Shown here piece by piece: positions 22,058-35,560 of a DNA stretch of 64,000 nt (positions are counted from its first letter, which is position 1; each line of letters starts with the position of its first letter). The notes beneath the pieces are model-generated. The model did not search any database, was not told the origin of the DNA, and saw only the letters and a list, made by a program, of their open reading frames with translations. The position numbers were made by a program, and so were the translations under genes. The DNA is from Datnioides undecimradiatus (lineage: Eukaryota > Chordata > Actinopteri > Lobotiformes > Datnioididae). The stretch lies in contig WARS01000090.1 in the NCBI GenBank assembly GCA_008933995.1, forward strand, positions 3,274,425 through 3,338,424. The letters run 5' to 3'.

Positions 22058-23944
22058 TTATGTCTGGATCTGGGCACGCTGCATCTTGACATGCAGCATC
22101 TCATGGTTCTTCAGGCGGCTGTTCCTGATGAAACTCTTCGCACATTGTCCGCAGGTGTGAGTCCTCTCGTAGCACAGTAGTCACGTGTGTACCTGAGGTG
22201 CCCAGGTGCTTGATTAGTCATGACAGCTGCAGTATCACAGCAGCTTCTTCCACTTTCAGACGGATTTGCTTGGTTGCTGGATGTATCTCTCCCTGCATTG
22301 TGTTTCTTTTTTTTAAAGATGACGCGGGGATGTCAAGTGCTTCTGCTGTGTGCTGGTTTTCTGGTGCATGTAAGTCTCTTAAACATGTGAATACTCAGGT
22401 GACAGGTTGAGCACTGCCCCCAGGAAATGCTCCAGGGCCTGTGGACGTCTGACCCAGAGTCCCTTGTTGGAGCTCAAAGCCCATATTGACATCTCAACCT
22501 TGACTCTGAGGGTCTGGACTTTCTGATTCTCTTTTAATATGAAATTCCAGATCAATGAATTGATTGCTGCTTGGTGAAATACTTAACTGGCACCGCATTT
22601 CCACAGACTGCTCATTGTCCACATGAAGATGTTCCTCTGCAGCTTCACTGCTGAGCTGCTCAGCTGCATCCTGAGACTGAGGACAGTTCCCCACCCGCTG
22701 CCAGGTGGGTGAGTCCATAGCAGGAGCCAGTCAAATGAAAGGAAAGGCAAAGGTCATTATAGTCACAAGAATGATCATTTCTGACATAGCACTGCTCTAT
22801 TAGCCATAATAGCAAACGTTAACCTGTCTGCTCTGGTTGCTCCTCAGGGAATGGCTCAAGTTTCACAGCAATTGCTTCAAGCCTGCAGTCGTCAAAACTC
22901 CAGGTTCCCTGTGACACAAAACAAAACCTCATATCAGATGGTTTGCACTGTCCTACAACCCACAACAACCAGACCCATTACATGTTAATACAAGAGAGTC
23001 ATTTCAACCTCCTGGCGTCAGATATTTTTGGCTAGTGGCACTAAACAAAGCGTTTTTTGGGAAGTTTCTTCAGTACACAAAAGAAAGCTTAAGGGCAGGA
23101 ACGACTGGTGCAACAAAACATTTCAGCCGTGAACGCGATGATGGGCCTGTTTCACAGCCCAGGATGACACGGTAAAGTGTGAAAATCAAATTGCTGGTCC
23201 ATGTGATATCTAATGTCTTCTCTGTTATACTTCTGCTTGAATTGGCGTCCTCTCTAGTCTAAAAACAACATTAAATACCTGTGTACTTTGGTCTGAGTTG
23301 CCTCACCGCATTCAACAACTGAGGAGGATGTACTGTCACAACAAAATACAACAAGTAATGGCCAAAACTTGAACTAGACAAATAAAGATGCAGCACAATA
23401 TTACATAATCATGCTTGGATTTTATTGGTGCTCATTTGTCATGAATTAAATAATGGCAGGGCCAGACCTGAAAGTACCGTTGATGCACATGCCTTAGCTA
23501 TGGCGGCGCACACATGGAGTGCATTTACACATTAGTGACTACAAATGACCAATGAGGTTTTTTGGAAAGTGTTGGTCATATGCAGGTAGACACAGAGTCA
23601 GTTTAGAGTTGGCATGCCAAAATCAATTATCCAGGTCAGAATAATATGTTTGTAGGAATAACGGACAGATGCAGCGGTCAGGGGATAGTGTCTGTGTCAC
23701 AAAGCGGCCCCACACAGAGCTTACCATCTGGAGACCCTGGCGCGAAGCCGATAACAGGCCGGTGCACCTTCAGCTCCTTCGCCAAAGCTTGGTTCACTTG
23801 TTTGTACCTGTCCAGCTGCACGTGCTGGGCGGAGCTGCGCTCCAACACTAACTCCTGGACCTCCATCACGGCAGAATCCAGCGGTTTCTCCATGACGGAG
23901 GACAATTTAGACCTGAACACCATCATTACCTCCATGACTGCCAC
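22058..23944 (-). pseudogene. C2H2 zinc-finger gene remnant
   Basis: Three minus-strand pieces have the order of a typical fish C2H2 zinc-finger gene. The first (23944-23725) has VQELVLERSSA and LAKELKVHRPV, like the usual helical N-terminal exon, and ends in a good donor. The second (about 22908-22826) encodes WSFDDCRLEAIAVKLEPFPEE, the usual acidic linker. The third begins near 22687 with an acidic serine-rich stretch that stops at 22494, then one canonical finger (CGQC, 12 residues, HEMLH) at 22160-22090 and a stop at 22058. A partial finger just upstream of the good one is in another frame. The phases of the apparent splice sites do not join into an open frame, and only one intact finger is left, so the gene looks broken. 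Confidence 0.5.
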
Positions 23945-26231
23945 AGTCAGCTAAATGTCAACTGTAGGAGCTGGCAGTGTTTTCAGAAACCGGCTGGTAT
24001 AGGTGAATTATGTCGCTCATGAACCAGTTGGTGACCCTGGACTGTGTGTGGTCCAGTGATCACTAAGATAAAACCTTTATATTCCACTCAAATGAAATGA
24101 GAAGGTACTAAAGAGGTGAGAAGAAGTGAGGAAAGGAATCGAGGATGTAAAATGAGAAATGAGCAGAGGGGCACAGAGTTGCTGTAACTCTCAGCTGACA
24201 GGAGTGCAGTGCACATGGCCATACGGTTTTACTCTATTAATGAACTATGAGTCGTAAAATTTAAGTTTATGGAAAATTAGCATAAACAGAAATAATAAAT
24301 TAATAAATGATGGTATGATTTTTGATATCAAACAATAAGACTTACGCTACATGAAATAAGACCCAGTCTAAAGTGCCATGATGGCATTACAATAGATATA
24401 TCCACTATTTCTCCGATAAGACAGCATGTTTTGAAATGGTCCAGTTGAAATCTCTGTAAACTTGAAAAAGGGCACAGACAACCTGCAGCAGAGTTTCTGG
24501 CTGAGAGAGCAACTTCCTCTTCTCTCATTGATGCATCTTGTGTAGAGGCAGAAGCGGAAGTGCCAAGAAGACTTTCAAATTGCTGCTATGGTCAGAAAAA
24601 ACACAATATGGCAATCAAGACACAAAATCTGTACCATATTTTCCTTTACACATGTATTTAATGGTTAATATATTTAAAACAATGTTAATAACATAAACTT
24701 TTATGTGTTTAATGGGTGTATGTTTTCTAAGTGAATTATATAAAGGTCATGTGACGTTCTTCATGAGATATGTTGTGGTTTTTCGTTGATGAGGGGGTAA
24801 ATATGTGTCCTGACTAGGGCTTGTTGTCACATTATTAACATTTCAAACACGAGGGCGTGATACTTAAAGGTCAAATGCTAGTTTTGTGTATTTATTTGGC
24901 CTGCTGTCAGAATTGATGAGCTTTTTCATATTTTAAAGTAAAATTATTAGGCTTTCATTTTTAATAATCTTCTAGTTAAAACACCATTGCAATTAAATGT
25001 ATGTACTTTGCCAAGGAGACAATAAATATCCTATTATTATTATTATTATTATTATTATTACATTACATTAGCCAACATGGACTTTTGGTGCAACTTGTCC
25101 CACTGATTTTGGGGTAAGTTGTGATAATTTGCCCAAATTTTGTGTCTGGCAAGATAATCCACACAAAATTTTATAAAATAACTACAGTACACTAAACTGT
25201 AAGACATTCACTGCAGCAAAAACAGAAAGTCAGACAGCCATACCAACTACTGGTTGCCTAAAAATGATCACAGCAGGTCTTTTGTCAAGAGCTGCAGCGT
25301 GAGCGCGGCCTGAAAAGATGACATCTGACATCTATTTTTGTTTTGGTGTGCAGTTTGTCGTCAAGTGAGACAAAAAATTTGCAGTGGCACAGGAACTGCA
25401 GCCTCCACCAGTCTGTGCAGAAAAAGAAAAAAAGACAGCACCAACTGGCTGACATGTTTCTGCACTGACATGATGATGATGTCCCAACCCAACTTGTTCC
25501 CATGTGCAGACTCACTATTTGAATGCCTTTAGCTCTGCACTGAAACAAGAAATGAAAATAAAATTACAACAAAAACTAAAAACTTTAACAAAATTTTGTA
25601 TGATACCAAGATACAGAATGTGAAAACTGTGACAAGACGCCCTGGTGTCTCCATATTAATGTTTTATGTAGTTGTACCTTGTACAGCTTTGAACACAAAA
25701 GGATTATCAACATAATTATAACCATTCAATAGAAGTTTAGAATATAAATGTCCAAAAATGAGGTTCCAGGACAATCTTGGCTTCATGTACCTTAATGTAT
25801 TAAAAATGCTTTTCCCCCACATATATTTTTATGTATGTATTTATTTATTTATTTTCCATTTCAACACTGGTATCACGACAGAACTCAAAGTCAAATTTCC
25901 AGTTGTCATTTTTATTTTTAAGCTTGGGCAGAACACCGTCTCTTTCTTACTTTGATTTTTCTTTTATAGTGCATGGGATATACAAGCAACCAGCAATGAA
26001 AGTATAATAAGGTAACGCTGAAGCAGTAACTCAGAATTTATCCGGCAAGATATTTTGGTCAGAAAAGTGCATTCACCTTGAGCCAAGCCATAGCTAAATC
26101 TGAACACACCTGATGTTGCATGGGAATGCTCTGTGTGCTGCAGCTGTCAAATGTCAAATGATAAACACACAAACTTGTACTGTTGTGCCAATCGCTGCTT
26201 CTTTTTTTTTTTAAAAAAAAGAATATTAATG
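23945..26231. other. Non-coding stretch upstream of the zinc-finger remnant
   Basis: AT-rich spacer with an (ATT)n tract at 25032-25060. No supported gene or RNA. The part next to 26231 is probably the 3' UTR of the lectin gene; repeated TTTATT strings near 25838-25855 give minus-strand AATAAA signals. Confidence 0.45.
25032..25060. repeat. (ATT)n microsatellite
   Basis: Perfect ATT repeat of about ten units. Confidence 0.9.
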
Positions 26232-27508
26232 TTAAAAATCTGTCTTCTTTTCACAGATCCACAAAAAATGTCTGTCACATCTGCTAGCAAACCAGCTTCC
26301 TTGTTGTATGTACCAGTTGTTGTTGTTGACGCAGTTGTGTCGCAGCGTCCCTCTGGGCTGCCCTTCTTTCCAAAACCTGAAGGAGCAGAGATAATCGAAA
26401 CACCGGTTGGGGTTGTTGTTACATGTGATGCACAATATCAGTCCAAAACCTGGTTGCCACACAGCACAGGAGACAAAACATCTTACCCTTCGCTGTTCAG
26501 AACTGAACCATCGACCCATTTCCATGTGCCTTCTTCTTCTTCGTCGGTCAGACCAATCCAGAGCACAATTTTTAAGGAACTGATGAATACCTGCAGCGAT
26601 ACCCGAAGTTCATAAAACTGTGAAAATGTGATTGGAGGCAACTAAACACCCCCCACTGAGCAACAGCTCAGGGGAACAAAATGTTTTCTGTTACCTGCTC
26701 CTCTTTGCTGTTAACAATGACCAGATCTGCCCCTCTGTCTATGCAGTCCTGCCTGCTGTCGTTCCAGGTCTTTTGTTTGGAAGAAATGTAGTAAAAACTA
26801 TGGTTGAACGATTGGCATCCATCCTTACAAAACTCATCTGCAAGCGTAGACAATGTGATTTTTAAAAAAAGTGTTGAACGTCCATCTCAAACACAACAAA
26901 ATCTCTCAGTGAGATGCACACAAATCAAAGTCTGAACTCACTGAGCTCTGCCAAAGTCTGTTTTCTTTCTCCATCCCAGCTCTCGTTCTGGGCCTGCAGT
27001 GTGATTCTGCCTGGACAGTGAATTCACACAATGAGATTCTTCTGGTGCAATGTTCATTTCACAGGAAATCGATAAATGGTGACGTTAGGCTGGTGTTGGC
27101 TGATGTTTAGCAGCTCGAAATGCACTTAGTTACATTAAAATTAAATGTGCATTACTTACAGTAGAGTCCAGTGCCTATTATACCAGCCAGGAGGAGAACA
27201 CAGAGCACCACCAGGCACACAGTCAAAGCACAGACAGAATTCCTGCCTGGGTCTAAAATGTCACAAGGGACGATTATAACCAGCAAGTTAAGCAGCGGAG
27301 GAAATGTAGAAATGTGTGAGTGTTACTCACCTGGCTGCACTGTGGTCTTTGTTACAGCACTGTGGTCCTTGTATGTGTCTGAGCTTTCATAAATATCCAC
27401 TACCATCTCCTCTGTCTCATAAATCTCTCCAGCTGTTTTAAAGCCTATCCCTTCCATCTGCTGTTGTTCACCGGGATCATTACCATATATACACCAAGGC
27501 GATTCCAT
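26232..27508 (-). CDS. Type II membrane C-type lectin-like receptor, 6 exons, 243 aa
   Basis: Exons in transcript order: 27508-27331, 27252-27160, 27010-26942, 26837-26695, 26590-26487, 26376-26232. All are GT/AG and the 732-nt frame closes. Residues 1-60 are cytoplasmic with tyrosines at 8, 30, 40 and 46. Residues about 65-88 are a hydrophobic transmembrane segment (LTVCLVVLCVLLLAGII). A short stalk carries NES, a potential N-glycan site. From about 115 on is a C-type lectin domain spread over three exons: FCKDGC, SFYYIS, the hallmark LWIGLTD, GTWKWVDGS, HNCV and CDRHFLWICEK. The exon plan and topology match the CD209/CLEC4/asialoglycoprotein-receptor group of fish. The Ca2+/sugar motif EPN or QPD is replaced by QPR, and the WND motif by WFASRC, so calcium-dependent sugar binding is doubtful. 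A cell-surface immune or recognition role is inferred. Confidence 0.9.
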
Positions 27509-28640
27509 TTCTGCCTGCCTGAAAGAAATATTAGTTTTCAGTTTGTTTGTTTCATCAAACTAATATTGAATTCCATGTACCAAATTTCTGTTGTTTATTA
27601 CCGAATGCGGTTTGTAGATTTTTTCACTTCCTTGTGTGCTGTAGCGCAGTTTCTTCTCATGTCCGCGTTGCACCTTCTCTTTTACTCAGCCTGTGCCTTG
27701 TGCCTGAGCCACACACTCAGCAGACAGGATGTTTCATCAGTTTCTGTGTGGCAGTAGGACAAAGTTAAAGTTTTTACATGATCATGACCCTTCAGTGATT
27801 TCATGCCCTTAACGTGGCCTTATAAATAAATAGAAAAATAATACATCTAAAAGAAAATATCGCCTTTACATTCAAATAATCAAATGTACCATCAGTACTT
27901 TAAATATAGTGTGCCTTGGAGGGGAATAAGCTTTTGTGTGATGGATGTCTGCCTGAATCACCACAAACTGACTCATGGGAAAATGATCAGAGCATCAGCT
28001 CAGTCACTGCGCTGTCTGCAAGACTCTTTGTCACGAAATATGACGTCAAAATACATACAAACACGACAGATGGTGGGTACGCGGAGTCATGCCATATGCA
28101 GCAGTGTAAAACAGAAATACTTAGGTACCACAGGTATTACATGTACAGGTGATTGGCTGATTATTTGGTTGATTGATCTCTTTAACAATCCTACACAGTT
28201 CAGTGCCCAGCTCATATGGACTCACAAGTCACTAGCCAAATGGTAAAGCGTGACATATTGTTCTGGAAATCCAGCAAGAGTAGTAGTACTGGGTTACTTT
28301 CCCACCACAAGTGCTGCAATATCTGCAAAACAAACCAGAGTCCAGCTGATGTACTGGCTAATATCCTGCTCTGTAATAACGCGTCGGTGACCACATGAGG
28401 GCAATATCGGAGCTATTTACTGTTTGAGAATATTTCCATGTCCACGAAACAAAAAATAATGTAAAGTGTGTCCTGTTAAAGGGCCGGGGGATGAGAAAAG
28501 GAGGTGAATGAATGAGCTGGACGCACATGAGGGGCAATAGGCCTTATTAATTATACCGCAGGTTATGAAATAAAAAAGTTTTCTTTATGCTGGAGGGCGG
28601 CAAATTAATTTCATGATTTAATCTATGTTGTACTGATATT
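27509..28640. other. Spacer between lectin and ctnnd1
   Basis: Lectin promoter side and intergenic sequence. Short open frames (for example 27884-28246) have no family features. No RNA gene seen. Confidence 0.45.
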
Positions 28641-28976
28641 GATTTTAAATTACTTACAACGAAATCAGATTGCCTTTATGCATTTAATGTTTTACCCCCC
28701 TCCCCTGTTGCCTCCTATGCTACTCGCCCCCACCTCTCCCCCCCAGCGGAGAGGAAGAGCAGGGACAAGTGAACAACAAGCCAAGGCAAGGAAGATAGGA
28801 AATTGCAGAGGTGGGTGTTTTCTCTGTCTTCACCGTGAGTGCCCTCGCCCCTTAAGTGGACAGTTCACTCGTTCAGCTGTGGGGTATTTGTGTGACCACG
28901 CCGAGGTGTTTTTGTTGTCTCATCTCAACTCACTTATTCTCCCGAGCCTGCGGGTCGACGTTTGGATCGTGTCAGC

Positions 28977-28977
<1 letters not shown>

Positions 28978-29010
<33 letters not shown>
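28978..29010 (+). repeat. (CAG)n tract in likely ctnnd1 leader
   Basis: About eleven CAG units with one CAA interruption. Confidence 0.9.
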
Positions 29011-29012
<2 letters not shown>

Positions 29013-29015
29013 CTC

Positions 29016-29040
29016 GGCTAGGCTAGGCTAGGCTAGGCTA
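29016..29040 (+). repeat. (GGCTA)5 pentanucleotide repeat
   Basis: Five exact GGCTA units directly after the CAG tract, ending 65 bases before a candidate donor. Confidence 0.9.
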
Positions 29041-29640
29041 GGCCGGAATCCATCTCCCGAGCACTTATGGACTTTGAAAAACAAGCTTAACAGTCTCCAC
29101 GATCGGTAAACCATCACATTTTCGTGCTTTGTGTTCGGTATGGCTGTCTGGGGTTTGTTGTAGGCAGAAATAGGTGTGACCTTTATTTTTAATTCGGCGA
29201 ACTTGATTGTTGCAAACGCAACGTTAGCAGGGCTTGCTGCCGTAGCGCTAGCTAACACAGCTAGCATCGGTGCAGTCCCCTCGTCAGCTTGATGAATAAC
29301 TTATCTAGAGCGAGACTTTGGGGAAAGTTTAACCAAACGTGTGCATGCAGCTAAACATGGCTGATATTAAAACCGCTATAAATAGAAAGTATGCGGCCAA
29401 CGCATCGTCAACTAGCTAACATAGCAGTTTATTTCATGAATGGTCCGGTTTGTGGGTGGCCGGGGAAGTGTAATGTTATAATGTCACAAGGCTGCACGTT
29501 GAGTCTTCGCTGTTTGCTGCCTTTACACACCAAGGCGGCTGGATTTTACCAGACTTATCCGCCAGTTTTCGCCGGGCTGGGAGGAGACGGAGGAGAAGAG
29601 GGAGGAGGAGGGGGGTTGTTCAGGTGAGAGCACACGGAAG

Positions 29641-32600
29641 GGACCGGCCAGCCCGCCGCGTCACAGACCGTAAGTCAGGAGTCAAAGTCCAGTCTCGGCT
29701 TACTTATCAATTTCCTATTATGAATTGTACCTGAGACGCTCACTCTCCGCGGTCGCTGTCGCTGCACGGTGCTTCTCAGGTGACTATGCTCGTGTGGTGT
29801 GTGCTTTTTGGTAGATTACCCTTTGACTCGTGTGTGTTGAGAGTCTGCGGTGGAAACGCGCTGTTTAATGTTTCAGCAGCTGTCTTTTGATGTGGTCTCC
29901 CAGGTAGAGGAGGGAGACTGTGGTGATGGTGGTGGAGTAGCAGCAGCGGAGGGACAAAAGCAAGAACCTGTTGTGTAGGTCTGGATATGTGGGGTGTGGT
30001 GAGTAAGGTGGCAGGCGTGTTTGTTGCTTCATAATTCAGTCCCTTGTGCAAAGGCTTCAAAACGGACACCGTCTCAGCTTACATTATCTCAGTGTGAACG
30101 GATGCTGGATTACTCAGGAGGACTAGGGTAAACCTGCTGTAGTGGATCACTCTTGGCGTAAGCTTGCTGCTTTCAGTTTGCAGTCTTAGTGTTATGTAGT
30201 TTCTGTGTGTGACCTTAAATATCATGGCGTAGTAACAACACACAGACCAGCCAGAGTCATGTTTGACAGCTTGTCTAAAGTAATTGAATTGTTGATTTGA
30301 GTCGGTGCAGTCAGCTGATTGGTGAGTTTCAGTGCAGCATGGACATGCCTATCATTTTCCTCTTGATATCCTGCGGGCACGTCTGCTTTGACCTGCTGGA
30401 ACCGAGATGGAAAAGATTGTGAGCGAGTTTGGACTTGTTGTTTTCTCAGAAACGTCCCTCTTGTGAGATGTAAAGAAGGAGGGGCAAAGAAAAATTTAGA
30501 AGTTGGACATTTCTTTTGCTGCCTTGAATTTGTTCCTAACCATGTTGCCTGTGGGGGCTAAAGTCTTGCTGCTCAGCCAGTTGTTTTAACCAGGGCTATC
30601 ATTTGTGAGCCTGGGTAATGACGGGCTTTCAGAGTACACCACGGGTGTGTCCCTCTGACACACAGAAGCTGGGGTTTTCTTATATTCGCTCCTCCTCCCA
30701 GTCTGTCTTCTCTCTCCCTCTCCGTTTATCTCTCTTCCTCTCCCTCCCTTCAACAGTTACACCTGCAGTCTGTGTTTTTATTTGAATGGTGAGGACATGA
30801 GAGATGTGTGACAGCGCACACAGAGTGAAATCAAAGTGCACAGATTCCTAACGCTGCGAAGCAAAACTGTGCCTCAGTGCCGCTGGTTCACTCTTGCAAA
30901 GGTCCAATGTTGATTTGCACTTTTATGGTCCTCACTGCAGCAATTAAACCAGCTTTCTTGTTAAGTGTTAGTCACAATGTGTCTTGCAAGTCACACGCAG
31001 TAAAGCATTACAGACTGCTGAACATCGGCTTTTAGTTTGTGTGTCAGTATTTCACATAGTGATTGTGCACTAATGTTCATTATTTGTCATATTTTAAATG
31101 CATTTTGAAATATTTTATGGGGAGGTCACTAACTTCACCGATTATTGACAGAGGCTGAAGTGAATATTTGCCAAGATATAGAGCTCACCCATTAAAGTCA
31201 ATACTGATGGATCATGTCTTGTGATTAATACAGTTTGTGACCTGATCAGTGGCCCCAGTCGTTATCAGCATTTGTTGTGTGGAAAAGGCCCATGTTTTTG
31301 TTTTTTTTGTTTTGTGCTGGAAACCCTTTTGTTGAAGATATTCTTACTGAGGTCAAATTCATTACTAACAGGATTTAAGAGTCAAACAGGAAGTGGCATT
31401 CGTTGGATCAACTGAAAGAAAAGTACCAGAAAACAATTTGTTAATAGATATTTAACATCCGTTGTTAAGCAAGTAAAACGGACTTTGCTTGTGTCAAATG
31501 TTTATATCGGTTATAATATAGTTGTAAATTCACTTCACAGGCCCTGTGACATTGTAATGAGCTATTTTCTCCCACTTCTTTGACGCTTGATTGGCTAAAT
31601 GTTGTATTTCAGAAATAAACTGTAGATGATTGTGCCAGTAAAAACAAGCGTCAGGTGTAGTCCTTACACGCTGGATTATATCCCCTGAAACTGGAGGTCT
31701 TTTTAAGGTGACATTAAAGTCTTATCATGACATGACACAGACCAAAAACGCTGACGATATCCAGTCTCATTTCTGTGTTTTACCAGACGGTTGCTGTCGG
31801 TCGGTGTACACGAACTTTATCTCATTCGTTTTTTTGGCTTTTTCGCCCTCTGACTTACAGTTGCCTGCACGTTTCCTTCCTCACTAAGAATAGTAAGTTG
31901 GCGTCCTGTAGATGAGGCAGCTGGCCTTGCAGAGGTCCCTGAAAAGTCTGCGTGGGGTGTGAGTGAATGTGAGCGTGGGTGGGCGTGTGTGCATGTGCAC
32001 TCTGTCTGTCTCTCTCTCTCTCTCTCTGCAGCGACCACACTGTGCCCACATTGTGGGCCACATGGGAGGAAGAGAGAGAGAGATGGAGGGCGCGGAGGGG
32101 GTCATGGTTTCAAATCAGGATGGCAAAGGCGGTAGTAGTTGGATGTGGGCCAAGCCTAACACACACGACACACACATATACACACACACATGCACACACA
32201 GAGGCCAGATCTCTGTGTGACCATTCAAATGAGGCTGAGTCAGCGGAGCACTTGGCCAAGCCACAACAGCATTTTACCATAGCTTCACCTCAGCTGTGTG
32301 TGTGTTTGTGTGTGTGTGTGTGTGCGTGCGCAGACTGGAGCAGAATGCATGTCGGCCTGCCACAACCACCAGTGACTAAGTTGCTGAAATAGCAATGAGA
32401 GCATATGAAAATGAGGGAATGCACTGTAGTGACAATACTCAGTGGGCACTGGGTGACAGACCAACAAACTAGCTGTGAGTGTGTGTACCTCACAGTTTAA
32501 GTTTCTCAAGTTTTAACTGAGCATTGGACACTGATACTAGGGCGTGAGTGTGTGTGTGTTGGCTCAGGATGGTATAAGTGGCTTAACAGTGTAATTCCAG

Positions 32601-35553
32601 GGCTATCCCATTAGCAGATACGATTTAGCGTTGCTGCTAATGGCCTTACAATAGATTAATGACTAATGCCCAGGCTCTAAGTGGCTAAAGCCATTTAAAA
32701 CTCTCGCACAAGCAACTGCTCCCTGCCACAAGAATGTTAGTGGTGGGACTTGCATAGCTGTAGAGCTTGTGTGCCTCTGTCTGTCTGTTGCACGGGGAGG
32801 CACAAGAGACTGCCTTCCTCTGTGCTCTCCAGAAAGTGTTGACGTTTTGACAGAGCCACAAAGAACAACCCAGACTGTGGTATGTTGACTTATCTGATGT
32901 ATGGTGTCAGTGCTCCGTTGCCAAGTTGAAATCTCGGTCCCGAATGTAAAATCTTGACGGCTGCTACAGGCGCCCTTCATGACGCAACAAACGTTTACTG
33001 GTAGCTCGCTGCCACATGTTATATACCTCTTTTTCTTTTTGTGTTGGAGGATCTCAGCAGAGATCTGTCATTGTTGAGTGACGTCAGGGTTTCAGTTGAA
33101 GCTTTAATGCGTTCTTAGCTTTACACAAGGGCTCCATATACCAGCTTGAGATCATCTCAAGCCGTCTTTCAATCTGTGAGCATTATCCACTTCAGAAGCA
33201 CTTTGTCGGTTTGTGGTCGGACCTCCTGATTGGGTCCGAGAAAGTAACGGCGCCCGCTCACTTTCTCCAGGATTGAAGTGTTTTGCCGGGATGGAGGAAA
33301 AGACGTTGGTTTGTGAGACAGTTGAGAGCAGGACAATGAAAGAGTGAAGGGCTCCCTTATTAGGACAGCTTCCAACAGCTGGGACAGGATATGACACGCT
33401 AAATCTCACTGTGGAATGTATGACAATGGCGGTGTGTGTGTGTGTGTTTTTGTGCGGCTCGTGTGCGTTTCTGTGCACAAAGTTGTGTTTTATTTCCGAA
33501 CACAAATGGAAAATGGAAAGAAACGAGGCAGCATTAATATCACCAAAACTTGCCACAGCTCTGTTTCAGTATTCAAGGATATAATAAACGCCACACACAC
33601 ACACACGCACGCTTGCCACCTTTTATTTAGTCTCTGACCTGCATACACAATCACGCTCCCTCACACGCACACTCACAGGGGCGTATGTGTACACATGAGC
33701 TTAATACAGGAGTCTTTGTTCACTCAGCCTGTCGTGTGTGTGTGTGTGCGCGCGCTGTGTTCTGTTTTCAGACGGCGAGCAGACTTGATCTACATGAGTC
33801 AGTGAACTTTGAAGTTAGAAAATGGTTTTTGCCCTGGTTTGGAGATGAGCCATGCTCATATCATCCCGTTATTAGACAGACACTGCTGAAGTCATCTTCC
33901 CCGGATTCCTCATTCCTCCCTCAACAGCGTCCCTGCTGAGGAAGTCAGAGACAGAAAGCACGTTGTCATTGTTTTAATTTGGACTGGAGTGCCATTCGCT
34001 AATTATCATGCCTCAGTAATTTAGGCTGAGGTCATCTCTGCCATGTGTCTAGGCTGAGTTATCTTCTCAATGTCCAGGCTGAACATTTTTAAACCAGCCT
34101 TTTCTGCTTTCATTGCTTTGCTGTCTTACATTTTAAATCCTTGAAAGCACTTTTCTCCATCTCTTCAGAACATGATGTATTTCTTTAATAAGTAACGATT
34201 ATTTAATTCTGTTAGTCATTTTTAAAGTTCCCTTGACGATTCGGGTGACAAGCAGCGGCTCAGCATTTGAATAATAATTAAACTTCCCATGTGGGGAAAG
34301 TAAGGTTTGGACAAAGGTGCAAACAAGTTATACCCAGTTAGTCTGCTAGCCTGCAGAGGGACAAAATGAAACCACTAAGTGTTCAAGATTAAATCTCTGA
34401 ATTTGAACGTGAATTGGTTTTTGGAGTCTGAGATGACTGTAATTTGATTTGTAAACCAGGCGGAAGTAAAGTGAGCTTTGCAGTTGGAATTTGTTCAGCG
34501 AAACAGTGAAACCTGTCATTAACAATGTGAATGTGTGCAAGTCTCCAGTCAGCCTTTTCCCTCCTTAGATTTTAAACAATTAGTGTGATAAATAATTTGC
34601 ATCCTTAAATGGAATAAGAGTTACCGTTATTATTATGCAGTCCTTGGTAACTGTTAAGTCACCAGGTCTTTGCTTCCAGTTTGCAGAGGTAGTAGTTGTC
34701 GGGCTATCAAGAAGCGGTCCTAATTAATGTCTTTTTTTAGTAAGTTTTATTGGGCGGCCTGCAAGTGCGATGCTATCCATATTGCTGAGTAAAAGGCAGA
34801 AGAGAAACGAGGCCTGCCACCTTTTCCCGTGGAGAGCACACCCCCTCAATTCAAAACACCTCTGGCTTTTTAAGTTTGGTGTAGCTTGGCAGCGTGATGC
34901 TGTCTCTTGATAGCTCCTCATAATGCTCTCACACATACTCGTCTCCCCTTTCCCTTTTCTCGTTTTCACTGCATCCGCCAAAAGTGCTAACAAGCTCCGC
35001 GCGGCTGCAGCTGAAAACGTGCTGTAATTGTCTCTTGTCATGTATCTCACTTACTTTCTATTTTTAACTCTGCGTTAGCGGAAGGTGAAGAGACGCATTG
35101 AAAAAGTGACGGCGTTTCTCTGCCATCCCTGCTCTGCTGATGCTGGTCCCACCTTGAATTTGAACTGAATAATCACTTTTGGAGATGAATTCTCATGAAG
35201 CGAGCTCTTTCTTTACGCCCGCTGTTCCTCCTCGCTGTGTTTCTCGTTCTCGTTCTGTCTGTACCTGCTTCTGTATCTCCCAAGTTCTCTCTCTTCCCTC
35301 ATTTATCTTCCCTGGCTTTGCCTTCCTGCGTCAGCTCCTGCAGCTTTTTAACCTCTGAATATCAACTTCATTAGCACTTCACTGTGTGAATTCCTGGATG
35401 GTGCCAGGGGCCCCTCTGCCTTTTTATATCTGCACCCTTTGGTGATTCAGGCTCGCTGTGTATCTGTTCTTTGATTAAATCCGGGTGTTGGTTGAATCTC
35501 TTCTGCTCTGTGGTGTTGACCCTGTCCTGTCCTGTCCTCTGCTCTGCTCTCAG
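29641..35553 (+). other. Large 5' intron of ctnnd1
   Basis: About 6 kb without supported exons. It contains several (TG)n/(CA)n and (CT)n tracts (31998-32030, 32160-32203, 32295-32330, 33430-33450, 33592-33612) and unremarkable sequence between. The intron ends at CTCTGCTCTGCTCTCAG, 35537-35553. Confidence 0.5.
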
Positions 35554-35560
35554 CGTGTGA

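Larger units (their letters stand above)
28640..29640 (+). promoter_or_regulatory. Probable ctnnd1 promoter and non-coding first exon(s)
   Basis: This stretch is CpG-richer than its surroundings. It has two candidate donors, ATCG followed by GTAAAC at 29106 and TTCAG followed by GTGAGAG near 29622, so two alternative non-coding first exons are possible. The likely leader contains a CAG repeat and a GGCTA repeat. The first coding exon is 6 kb downstream with an acceptor at 35553. Promoter position is inferred from composition and orientation only. Confidence 0.45.

Noticed and set aside
28639..29031. 130-codon frame ending in a glutamine run
   Set aside because: The glutamines come from the CAG repeat in the probable ctnnd1 leader; the upstream part resembles no protein and composition is not coding-like.
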